Source of the DNA: an uncultured Prevotella sp.
GTDB lineage: Bacteria > Bacteroidota > Bacteroidia > Bacteroidales > Bacteroidaceae
Direction: 5' to 3'
DNA: 6,436 nucleotides
NCBI GenBank assembly: GCA_900319895.1
Contig: ONQK01000045.1
Location: 1-6,436 of the forward strand
Part shown: positions 1 to 6,133 of the stretch, piece after piece
How positions within the stretch are numbered: position 1 is the first letter of the stretch
Layout: the number at the start of each line of letters is the position of its first letter
Program-made: the position numbers and the translations under genes
Notes under the pieces: generated by a model
What the model was told of the DNA's origin: nothing
The model's database searches: none
Seen by the model: only the letters and a program-made list of their open reading frames with translations

Positions 1-1239
1 CCATTTTTCATAGCCCGTCGGCTCTACGCCAAGGAACAAGGCAAGAAAACCGTTTCGCGCCCCGCCATCCGCATTGCCACAACAGGTGTGGCAGTGGGAC
101 TCGCCGTAATGATTGTTTCCCTCAGCGTAATTTTCGGCTTCAAGAACACCGTGCGCAACAAGGTCTCCGGATTCGGCAGCCATGTACAAGTGACCAACTT
201 CATGAGCCAACAGAGCCAGGAAGAACATCCCATTTGCATCAATGACTCCCTCATGCGACTATTGAAAAGCGTCGACGGTGTCAGCCATATACAACGATAT
301 GCCTACAAACAGGGAATTCTCAAAACTGATGAAGACTTTTTAGGCGTTATGCTAAAAGGGATCGGCCCCGAGTTCGACTCCACCTTTATCCATCAACACC
401 TGTTGGAAGGGCACATCCCAACCTTCAGCGACCAATCCAACAGCAACCGGATGATGGTGTCAAAAACCATTGCCGACAAGCTGAAACTACGTTGCGGCGA
501 CCGTATCTTCGCCTATTTCATTGAGCCCGACAACGTCAAGACCAGAAGATTCACCATCACGGGAATCTACCAGACCAATTTCACGCGCTTCGATGAAAAC
601 ATCTGCTTGGTAGACCTCTATACCACCACGAAGCTCAACAAATGGGGCGACGATCAAGTCTCAGGGGCAGAAATCATGCTCGATGGCTTCAATCACATCG
701 GGGAAACAGCTCCCAAGATTGCCGAGAAGATCAACAAGACCACCGACCAATACGGCTCCACTTACTCTTTGGCAACCATACAAGAAGTATATCCGCAGAT
801 TTTCAGTTGGCTCGACCTGCTTGACCTCAACGTATGGATTATCCTAGGGCTCATGATTTGCGTGGCAGGCGTGACCATGACTTCCGGCCTGCTCATCATC
901 ATCCTTGAGCGCACGTCCATGATCGGCATGTTCAAGGCGTTGGGCGCAAAAAACCACAGCATCCGCCGCATTTTCCTGTGGTTCGCCGCCTTCATCATCG
1001 GGAAAGGGCTGGTTTGGGGCAATATCATTGGCATCGGCCTGTGCCTATTACAACATTTCACAGGACTAGTACACCTCGATGCCTCGACCTATTACGTCAA
1101 CACCGTGCCCATCGAGTTCAACATTCCCGCCATCCTCCTGCTCAACATCGCCACCCTCCTTGCCTGCATCCTCGTCCTTATCGCCCCCAGCTACCTCATC
1201 ACCTACATCCATCCGGCCAAGACCATGCATTTTGAGTAA
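1..1239 (+). CDS. FtsX/LolC-E-family ABC transporter permease (5' end cut by window edge)
   Basis: Inner-membrane permease subunit of an ABC transporter of the MacB/FtsX/LolCE type. Members move lipoproteins or other envelope molecules, or transmit ATPase motion across the membrane; the substrate here is unknown. The frame is open from base 1, so an internal GTG at 88 is not the start and only a few N-terminal residues are missing; 412 residues are visible, close to the usual LolC/LolE length. By visible residue number: the cytoplasmic start PFFIARRLYA, a first membrane helix at about 26-46, a large periplasmic domain at about 50-275, then three helices at about 277-302, 324-351 and 375-399. 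The segment ERTSMIGMFKALGA (about 303-316) is the conserved FtsX-type cytoplasmic loop that contacts the ATPase, and the end IHPAKTMHFE resembles the family's usual C-terminal 'PAK/PIKAIRxE' signature. No ATPase gene lies in the window, so the partner must be encoded elsewhere. The family call is firm; calling it lipoprotein-releasing is inference. Confidence 0.9.
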   Translation, partial: PFFIARRLYAKEQGKKTVSRPAIRIATTGVAVGLAVMIVSLSVIFGFKNTVRNKVSGFGSHVQVTNFMSQQSQEEHPICINDSLMRLLKSVDGVSHIQRYAYKQGILKTDEDFLGVMLKGIGPEFDSTFIHQHLLEGHIPTFSDQSNSNRMMVSKTIADKLKLRCGDRIFAYFIEPDNVKTRRFTITGIYQTNFTRFDENICLVDLYTTTKLNKWGDDQVSGAEIMLDGFNHIGETAPKIAEKINKTTDQYGSTYSLATIQEVYPQIFSWLDLLDLNVWIILGLMICVAGVTMTSGLLIIILERTSMIGMFKALGAKNHSIRRIFLWFAAFIIGKGLVWGNIIGIGLCLLQHFTGLVHLDASTYYVNTVPIEFNIPAILLLNIATLLACILVLIAPSYLITYIHPAKTMHFE

Positions 1240-1316
1240 CCGCTCGCCATAAGAGACAATAAGAAAAACATGAAGTATTGAAATTCAAGACTTTACGTCT
1301 TTGACGACAAAAAAAA

Positions 1317-1382
1317 TGCACAAAAGTTTTGGAGATGTGCAAAAATGGCATTACCTTTGCACAGAAAAATAAATTTTGTGCA
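1317..1382. promoter_or_regulatory. Nested inverted repeats centred on the ligase promoter (candidate operator)
   Basis: TGCACAAAA (1317-1325) is a perfect inverted copy of TTTTGTGCA (1374-1382), and inside it TGTGCAAA (1336-1343) is a perfect inverted copy of TTTGCACA (1356-1363). Both pairs share the same centre, between 1349 and 1350. In addition CAAAAGTTTTG (1321-1331) is a small palindrome over the -33 box. The inner right arm overlaps the -7 box and the outer right arm ends directly before the ATG. Because transcription probably starts near 1365, most of this lies outside the RNA, so protein binding to DNA is more likely than RNA folding. Part of the inner right arm (TTTGCAC) also occurs as an extended -7 sequence in many Bacteroidota promoters, which weakens the operator reading. 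Confidence 0.4.
1328..1359 (+). promoter_or_regulatory. Bacteroidota-type promoter of the acyl-CoA ligase gene
   Basis: A -33 element TTTG (1328-1331) and a -7 element TACCTTTG (1352-1359) are separated by 20 bases. This matches the established Bacteroides consensus TTTG, 19-21 bases, TAnnTTTG at every fixed position. Transcription would be expected to start a few bases after 1359, around 1364-1367, giving a short leader of roughly 16-19 bases before the ATG at 1383. The start site is inferred from the consensus, not observed. Confidence 0.8.
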
Positions 1383-3056
1383 ATGAAATCGATACCAAGT
1401 TTTAATAAAATAATTGAAGAAAGTATCATTAAGAATTGGGATGCGGATGCCCTTACCGACTATAAAGGCTGTACCTTTCAATATAAAGATGTGGCCCGCA
1501 AGATTGAGAAAATACACATCTTGTTTGAACATAGCGGTGTGGAGCGTGGCGACAAGATTGCGCTCTGTGGAAGAAACAGCTCAAATTGGGCAGTAGCTCT
1601 CTTGGCCACCCTGACCTACGGAGCCGTTGCCGTTCCTATTCTCCATGAATTTACAGCCGAACAAATACACAATATCGTCAATCACAGCGAAGCCAAACTA
1701 TTATTTGTGGGCGACGTGGTGGCCACTCAAATTGACACGACGAAAATGCCCGATTTAGAAGGCATTGTCTATTTGCCCGACACCTCGCTCGTGGTTTCCC
1801 GGACAGAAAAGCTGACGTATGCCCGCGAGCATTTGAATGAAATATTCGGACAAAAATACCCCAAATATTTCCGCACCGAGCATGTGAAATATTATACCGA
1901 ACAAGACCCCGACGAACTGGCACTCATCAATTACACCAGCGGGACGACAGGCTTTTCAAAAGGTGTGATGATTCCCTATCGTGCCATGTGGAGCAACCTG
2001 AACTTCGCATTTGAAGTATTGGGAGAGCACATGCCCAGCAACTCGAAAACCATCAGCATCCTGCCCATGGCGCACATGTATGGCATGGCATTTGAATTCA
2101 TTTTCGAATTCTGCCACGGCTGCCACATTTTCTTCCTCACACGCATGCCCTCACCAGCCATCATTGCACAAGCCTTTGCAGACATCAAGCCCAGCATCGT
2201 CATCGCCGTACCGCTGATCATTGAGAAAATCATCCGCAAACGCGTCTTCCCTATTGTCCAGAACAACCGCATGAGGCTGCTGCTCAACATGCCCGTTATC
2301 AACAAGAAAGTCAAACAAAAGATTTGCGAGCAAGTCATCAATGCCTTCGGCGGAAATTTCTACGAAGTCATCATCGGCGGCGCGGCGTTCAACCAAGAAG
2401 TGGAGAAATTCATGAAAAGCATAGATTTCCCCGTCACCGTAGGCTATGGTGCGACGGAATGCGCCCCAATCATCACTTATGCAGACTACAAAGACTTCAT
2501 CCCCGGAAGCTGTGGGAAAGCGGTTGGCAACATGGAAGTGAAAATCGCCAGCCCAGACCCGGAGAACATCCCAGGAGAGATTTATGCACGCGGGCTCAAC
2601 GTCATGCTAGGCTATTACAAAAACGAGGAGGCGACCAACGAAGTGCTTGACAAAGACGGCTGGTACCACACGGGCGACTTGGGAACCATGGACAGCGAAG
2701 GCAACGTGTTCATCAAAGGGAGAAGTAAAAACATGCTGCTGGGCTCAAGCGGACAAAACATCTATCCAGAAGAAATCGAAGACAAGCTCAATTCGATGGC
2801 AATGGTCACGGAAAGCCTCATCATCCAGGAAGGTGAAAAGCTGGTGGGACTCGTCTACCCCGATTTTGAAGAAGCCAAGAACATGGGATTCACCGACACC
2901 GACCTCGAAAACATCATGGAACAGAACCGGCAGGAGCTCAACACAACATTACCGGCATACAGCCAACTCTCTTCCATCAAATTGCATAAAGAAGAGTTTG
3001 AAAAAACGCCCAAAAAAAGCATCAAGCGCTTCTTGTACCAAAATGCAGCATCCTAA
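1383..3056 (+). CDS. Long-chain fatty acid--CoA ligase-like AMP-binding enzyme
   Basis: Predicted to activate a fatty acid with ATP to an acyl-adenylate and transfer it to CoA, in the cytoplasm or at the inner membrane face. The protein has 557 residues, normal for the family, and no membrane helix. Adenylate-forming motifs appear in order: phosphate loop YTSGTTGFSKGVM (184-196), LPMAHMYG (227-234), GYGATE (354-359), YHTGDLG (428-434), KGRSKNMLL (445-453), and the C-terminal TPKKSIKRFLY (542-552). In that last motif the place where many relatives carry the catalytic lysine appears to be Ser546, with lysines on either side. The start at 1383 is chosen because the in-frame ATG at 1329 lies between the -33 and -7 boxes and would not be transcribed. 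The gene has its own promoter and terminator, so it is probably a single-gene transcript. The superfamily is certain; chain length and the final acceptor (CoA or another) cannot be read from sequence alone. Confidence 0.92.
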   Translation: MKSIPSFNKIIEESIIKNWDADALTDYKGCTFQYKDVARKIEKIHILFEHSGVERGDKIALCGRNSSNWAVALLATLTYGAVAVPILHEFTAEQIHNIVNHSEAKLLFVGDVVATQIDTTKMPDLEGIVYLPDTSLVVSRTEKLTYAREHLNEIFGQKYPKYFRTEHVKYYTEQDPDELALINYTSGTTGFSKGVMIPYRAMWSNLNFAFEVLGEHMPSNSKTISILPMAHMYGMAFEFIFEFCHGCHIFFLTRMPSPAIIAQAFADIKPSIVIAVPLIIEKIIRKRVFPIVQNNRMRLLLNMPVINKKVKQKICEQVINAFGGNFYEVIIGGAAFNQEVEKFMKSIDFPVTVGYGATECAPIITYADYKDFIPGSCGKAVGNMEVKIASPDPENIPGEIYARGLNVMLGYYKNEEATNEVLDKDGWYHTGDLGTMDSEGNVFIKGRSKNMLLGSSGQNIYPEEIEDKLNSMAMVTESLIIQEGEKLVGLVYPDFEEAKNMGFTDTDLENIMEQNRQELNTTLPAYSQLSSIKLHKEEFEKTPKKSIKRFLYQNAAS

Positions 3057-3060
3057 CACT

Positions 3061-3100
3061 AAAAACCGGGCGTCTCAAAACAACGAGACGACCGGTTTTT
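3061..3100. terminator. Bidirectional intrinsic terminator between convergent genes
   Basis: A stem pairs AAAAACCGG (3061-3069) and CGTCTC (3071-3076) with GAGACG (3085-3090) and CCGGTTTTT (3092-3100), with one G/A mismatch and an 8-base loop. The symmetrical A5 and T5 flanks give a T-run on either strand. It begins 4 bases after the ligase stop and 15 bases beyond the end of the ZIP gene on the other strand, so it can serve both. Confidence 0.9.
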
Positions 3101-3115
3101 AACAATATCCCCAAA

Positions 3116-3886
3116 CTATCCTAACACAACATCCAACACCATCATCAGCACGAAGCCCAAAGCAAAGCCAACCGTGCCAAGATTGCTATGTGCGCCGCTC
3201 GAAGCCTCAGGAATAAGTTCCTCCACCACCACATAAAGCATCGCACCAGCAGCAAAAGCCAACAAAACCGGTAAGATTGGCAACATTAATGAAGCCAAGT
3301 AAATTACAATCACCGCGCCAATGGGCTCCACCACCCCACTCAAAGTGCCTATCATGAAACTTTTGCGACGAGAATTTCCCGCCATGCGCATCGGCATTGA
3401 GACAATCGCACCCTCAGGAATGTTTTGAATGGCAATACCCAGCGACATCGCCAATGCGCCAGCCATCGGCAACTCAATACTCCCCTGCATCGCACCCGCC
3501 AAAACAATGCCCACTGCCATGCCCTCCGGCAAATTATGAATGGTGATGGACAGCGCCAGCATCACTGTCTTGGAGAGCTGGGTGCGCGGCCCCTCGGGCT
3601 GATTGTTGCCCACATGCAAGTGAGGAGTCAATTGGTCGATCAACAACAGGAATGCCATTCCCAACAAGAATCCCGATGCAACGGGGAAAATGCCTCCATA
3701 CTCCATCTCCATCGCCGGAATAAGCAATGACCAAACCGAAGCTGCCACCATGACACCAGAGGCAAAGCCCAACAACAACTTCTGCAACAAAGAAGGCATC
3801 TCATGACGCATGAAAAAGACAAAAGAAGCGCCCAAAAGTGTCCCCAAAAACGGGATGAGCACACTAAAAATAACTATACTGTCCAT
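3116..3886 (-). CDS. ZIP-family divalent metal transporter (GufA/ZupT-like)
   Basis: Inner-membrane protein expected to move Zn2+ or related divalent metals (Fe, Mn) into the cytoplasm. It has 256 residues, typical for bacterial ZIP proteins, and about eight hydrophobic segments starting at residues 2-25. The family's metal-site motifs are clear: HNLPEG (117-122) and QNIPEG (154-159) in the two central helices, then VEPIG (186-190) and VEELIPEA (221-228). A histidine-containing stretch PHLHVG (88-93) lies in the loop before the central helices, as is usual. The start at 3886 is preferred over an in-frame ATG at 4024, because the extra 46 residues would be a non-family, poorly conserved-looking extension over AT-rich non-coding DNA, and MDSIVIFSVL leads straight into the first helix; CAGAAAG just before the ATG is a weak ribosome site. 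The family is certain; the metal is not. Confidence 0.92.
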   Translation of the reverse strand: MDSIVIFSVLIPFLGTLLGASFVFFMRHEMPSLLQKLLLGFASGVMVAASVWSLLIPAMEMEYGGIFPVASGFLLGMAFLLLIDQLTPHLHVGNNQPEGPRTQLSKTVMLALSITIHNLPEGMAVGIVLAGAMQGSIELPMAGALAMSLGIAIQNIPEGAIVSMPMRMAGNSRRKSFMIGTLSGVVEPIGAVIVIYLASLMLPILPVLLAFAAGAMLYVVVEELIPEASSGAHSNLGTVGFALGFVLMMVLDVVLG

Positions 3887-3904
3887 CTTTCTGTGATTTT
3901 GCCA

Positions 3905-3937
3905 TAAATTTAAGAATTTTACATCAAAAAATGATGT
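3905..3937 (-). promoter_or_regulatory. Inverted repeat and weak -7-like box upstream of the ZIP gene
   Basis: A perfect 6-base inverted repeat, ACATCA, 5 bases, TGATGT (3921-3937), lies 34 bases upstream of the ATG. Nearer the gene TAAATTTA (3905-3912) differs from the Bacteroidota -7 box TAnnTTTG only at the last base, but no TTTG is found at the right distance upstream, so the promoter call is weak. If this is the -7 box, the inverted repeat would sit in the promoter spacer, a plausible place for a metal-responsive repressor. That last point is inference; the repeat does not match any operator I can name. Confidence 0.3.
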
Positions 3938-4041
3938 CACAATCGATTTTTCTGTACTAAAAAATGCATTTTCATAAGAACAAGTTAGCCTAAATATGAG
4001 AAACCGCAACATCAAGAACCTCATCAGGACTGAAAGCCTAT

Positions 4042-4088
4042 GAAAAAGAGAAAGTGGTTGGTGGAAACCAGTCCCATCAAACCACTTT
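4042..4088 (-). terminator. Probable intrinsic terminator of the isomerase gene
   Basis: Read on the minus strand, AAAGTGGTT pairs perfectly with AACCACTTT (9 base pairs: 4080-4088 with 4051-4059) and is followed at once by CTCTTTTTC. The 20-base loop contains a second small hairpin, TGGT-TTCC-ACCA, whose pairing competes with the inner end of the main stem. It lies about 50 bases after the isomerase stop. The T-run is interrupted and the loop long, so it is less ideal than the other two terminators here. Confidence 0.6.
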
Positions 4089-4138
4089 ATCGCTCATTTA
4101 ACCTTCCCACACATTATCAGGGGACATGCACCGAGGCT

Positions 4139-4840
4139 TTACCTGGAAACATGCTCCTTGAGAGACAATATGCGAGCTGAAACCACTCTTATGTCCTCTA
4201 TCGGCCGATCGTTCTCATCGGTGGCGGCCAACTGAATCAGGTTCACGATGTCAAGACCTTTCACCACCTCTCCATATACCGTATATTGCCCGTCCAAATG
4301 CGGGGTGCCTCCTATCGTTTTATAGATTTCGCGCATCTCGGGAGAGAGTTTGGCTTTACCGCCGGTCTGCTGGTCTATCCGCAACTGCTGCTGGTCCAAT
4401 TGTGCATCCGAGAAGGTACGCCCCCAGACAATGTAGAACTGGCTCATTGAGGATGCACGTTCCGGATTGACTACATCGCCCTCGCGTGCGGCAGCCAGCA
4501 TGCCTCGGCGATGGTGGAATTTAGGGAAGACGATTTCTGCCGGAATTTGGTATTTCTCGGGTGCCTCGCCCAATGATTGCCCCGGCGCGGCGTGCCGGCT
4601 GGACAAGTCACCCGCCTGCACCATGAAATTGTTGATGACACGATGAAAAAGGACACCGTCATAAAGCCCTTCCCTTACCAGACGCAGGAAATTGTCACGG
4701 TGCTGCGGCGTTTCATTGAACAGTTCTACGACTATCTCTCCCTTGGAAGTGCTCAATAGCACTTGTTCACGCTTTTCTGTCTGCGAAAACAGTAAAAACG
4801 GACAAAGCAAAAAAGATGCCACTAAAAATATTTTTCTCAT
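4139..4840 (-). CDS. Exported cyclophilin-type peptidyl-prolyl cis-trans isomerase
   Basis: Catalyses cis-trans isomerisation of peptide bonds before proline, assisting protein folding, here probably in the periplasm. Of 233 residues, the first 20 or so (MRKIFLVASF onward, ending near FSQ) look like a Sec signal peptide; Cys13 is not in a lipobox context. Cyclophilin landmarks: FHRVINNFMVQAGD (65-78), with Arg67, Phe72, Met73 and Gln75 matching human cyclophilin A Arg55, Phe60, Met61 and Gln63; SQFYIV (133-138), with Phe135 matching Phe113; and HLDGQYTVYGEVV (181-193). The usual Trp121 position is His181, common in bacterial members. A polar insert of about 38 residues (141-178) separates the last two motifs, making the protein longer than a minimal cyclophilin. 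AAAAGGA is present upstream but only 2 bases from the ATG, closer than usual. A terminator ends 13 bases before the start, so the gene either depends on read-through from cydAB or on an unrecognised promoter. Confidence 0.93.
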   Translation of the reverse strand: MRKIFLVASFLLCPFLLFSQTEKREQVLLSTSKGEIVVELFNETPQHRDNFLRLVREGLYDGVLFHRVINNFMVQAGDLSSRHAAPGQSLGEAPEKYQIPAEIVFPKFHHRRGMLAAAREGDVVNPERASSMSQFYIVWGRTFSDAQLDQQQLRIDQQTGGKAKLSPEMREIYKTIGGTPHLDGQYTVYGEVVKGLDIVNLIQLAATDENDRPIEDIRVVSARILSLKEHVSR

Positions 4841-4853
4841 AATCCTTTTAGCT

Positions 4854-4884
4854 AAAAAAGGCGGACATTTTTGTTGTCCGCCTT
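4854..4884 (-). terminator. Intrinsic terminator after cydB
   Basis: On the minus strand a perfect 10-base-pair stem, AAGGCGGACA (4875-4884) with TGTCCGCCTT (4858-4867), has a 7-base loop and runs into TTTTTT (4854-4859). It starts 6 bases after the cydB stop. It lies entirely within the 50-base gap between cydB and the isomerase, and its T-run ends only 13 bases before the isomerase ATG. Confidence 0.93.
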
Positions 4885-4890
4885 ATGAGA

Positions 4891-6033
4891 TTAATAAGAC
4901 TCACCTTCTTTTATTTCCTCTTTGTCGAGTTTTTTCTTATCCATTACATACCAAGCATAGATAATGTAAGCCAGTACAAATGGTATGAAGAAGCTCACAT
5001 AGGTCATCACTGTCAGTGTTGGCTCGCTACTGCAACTGTTCATGATGGTCAAGGAGGCCTGCAGGTCTGCATTTGAAGGATAGTAAGCCGTATGGTTCCA
5101 TCCTGCACACAGCAGCAATACCAAGACGACCAGCACTACACCGATTCCCGCGGGCCAAATGCCTTTGATATACGACTTGCTCATGACTGTACGGATAATG
5201 GCATATAGCAAGGAAACTACACCGATGAGGCAGACGATTGACAAATACCACATGTCAATCAAGTTGTTCAGGTATTTCATCGGCTCCATGAAGATTTCAC
5301 CTGTTTCCGGATCGTAAGCATAGCCGTCTTTCAGCAACGTACGAATCAAGAATGCCAAAAACAGTATCAGAAAGGCAATGGCCGAACCCACCAGGCTAAC
5401 GCTTCCGCGACTGCGAATATCCTCGTTATTAACGTTATTGATAATATATAGTGTACCCAAGATTCGTGCCAGGAAAAAGACAGAAAGCCCGAAAACAAGG
5501 TTCCACGGATCAAGCAAGGCGTCCAAACCGTTGCTGGCATTTGCCCAACGGCTAATCACGGGTTTCATGCCTTCGGTAAGGCTCATCTTATCTATCAAGA
5601 AATTTGAACCGTCAAAGAATGTTGCCACTGCACCACCCAATAAAAGCGGTCCTACAATTCCGTTGATAACTAAGCACCATTGGAATGTGCGGGTTACCGT
5701 GATATTATCTAACTTGTTCTGGAATTCATAACTTACAGCCTGTAAGACAAAAGAGAACAGGATGGTTATCCACAACCAGTATGCCCCGCCAAAACTCGTA
5801 CTGTAAAATAGAGGGAAAGAGGCGAAAAATGCGCCACCGAATGTCACCAGCGTTGTAAATGTGAACTCCCACTTACGACCTGTTGAATTGACCACCAAAC
5901 GACGGTCTTCTTCTGTCTTGCCTAATGAGAAAATCAAAGAGTTTGCCCCTTGCACAAACATCAGGAAGACCAAAAGTGCTCCTAACAATGAAACTAGGAA
6001 CCACCAATATTGTTGCATAAATTCGTATGTCAT
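4891..6033 (-). CDS. cydB: Cytochrome bd quinol oxidase subunit II
   Basis: Second membrane subunit of cytochrome bd oxidase, which oxidises quinol and reduces oxygen to water, with high oxygen affinity, in the inner membrane. The 380-residue protein has about nine hydrophobic segments (near 10-30, 58-80, 82-103, 117-140, 178-200, 211-232, 260-282, 292-312 and 340-363). CydB features include GRKWEFTFTTLVTFGGAFFASFP (within 52-74), the Trp-Cys-Leu helix with INGIVGPLLLGG (123-134), and the late segment HTAYYPSNADLQ (314-325) followed by NSCSSEPTLTVM, typical of CydB. The C-terminal tail is charged (DKKKLDKEE). The start at 6033 is preferred to an in-frame ATG at 6072, because MTYEFMQQYWWFLVSLLG begins as family members do, while the extra 13 residues do not. 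It lies 100 bases after cydA, so the two are very probably co-transcribed, and the transcript probably ends at the hairpin just downstream. Confidence 0.95.
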   Translation of the reverse strand: MTYEFMQQYWWFLVSLLGALLVFLMFVQGANSLIFSLGKTEEDRRLVVNSTGRKWEFTFTTLVTFGGAFFASFPLFYSTSFGGAYWLWITILFSFVLQAVSYEFQNKLDNITVTRTFQWCLVINGIVGPLLLGGAVATFFDGSNFLIDKMSLTEGMKPVISRWANASNGLDALLDPWNLVFGLSVFFLARILGTLYIINNVNNEDIRSRGSVSLVGSAIAFLILFLAFLIRTLLKDGYAYDPETGEIFMEPMKYLNNLIDMWYLSIVCLIGVVSLLYAIIRTVMSKSYIKGIWPAGIGVVLVVLVLLLCAGWNHTAYYPSNADLQASLTIMNSCSSEPTLTVMTYVSFFIPFVLAYIIYAWYVMDKKKLDKEEIKEGESY

Positions 6034-6133
6034 AACTTTAAAAATTATATGTTTTACATTTAATTCTGACATCTAACGATGCTTCTTCCAACGGATTTCA
6101 GCACCTTTTGACGTCCTTTTTCAAACTCTCCTG
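6034..6133 (-). other. Non-coding gap between cydA and cydB
   Basis: This 100-base spacer has no hairpin with a T-run and no promoter of the Bacteroidota type that I can see, so co-transcription of cydA and cydB across it is likely. A purine-rich GGAAGAAG lies upstream of the alternative ATG at 6072. I looked for a small bd-oxidase subunit (CydX-like, beginning with a short Trp/Tyr-rich membrane helix) and found no such reading frame; only 8-14 codon frames without that character are present. Confidence 0.6.

Noticed and set aside
1285..1304. Hairpin TCAAGAC-TTTAC-GTCTTTGA as terminator of the permease gene
   Set aside because: It has a bulge and is followed by an A-run, not a T-run, on the plus strand. 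It may be a weak structure but does not qualify as an intrinsic terminator.
1329..1382. In-frame upstream ATG that would add 18 residues to the ligase
   Set aside because: It lies between the -33 and -7 boxes, upstream of the expected transcription start, and the added residues do not resemble the family's N-terminus.
2647..3102. 151-codon plus-strand frame overlapping the end of the ligase gene
   Set aside because: Its composition (rich in Ser, Lys, Thr, Trp) is that of a frame-shifted shadow of the ligase, and it runs through the terminator.
3425..3730. 101-codon plus-strand frame opposite the ZIP gene
   Set aside because: It is antisense to a clear ZIP coding region with intact motifs, and its His/Gln/Arg-rich translation shows no domain.
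3887..4024. 46-residue N-terminal extension of the ZIP transporter
   Set aside because: The extension covers AT-rich DNA with an inverted repeat and a possible -7 box, and the family normally begins close to the first helix, as at MDSIVIF.
4799..4807. Cys13 of the isomerase as a lipoprotein attachment site
   Set aside because: The sequence around it (SFLLCPFLL) lies in the middle of the hydrophobic core and lacks a lipobox; a normal signal peptide fits better.
6034..6072. Longer cydB start giving 13 extra residues
   Set aside because: MTYEFMQQYWWFLV matches the usual CydB beginning; the extra residues look like non-coding sequence despite a purine-rich stretch upstream.
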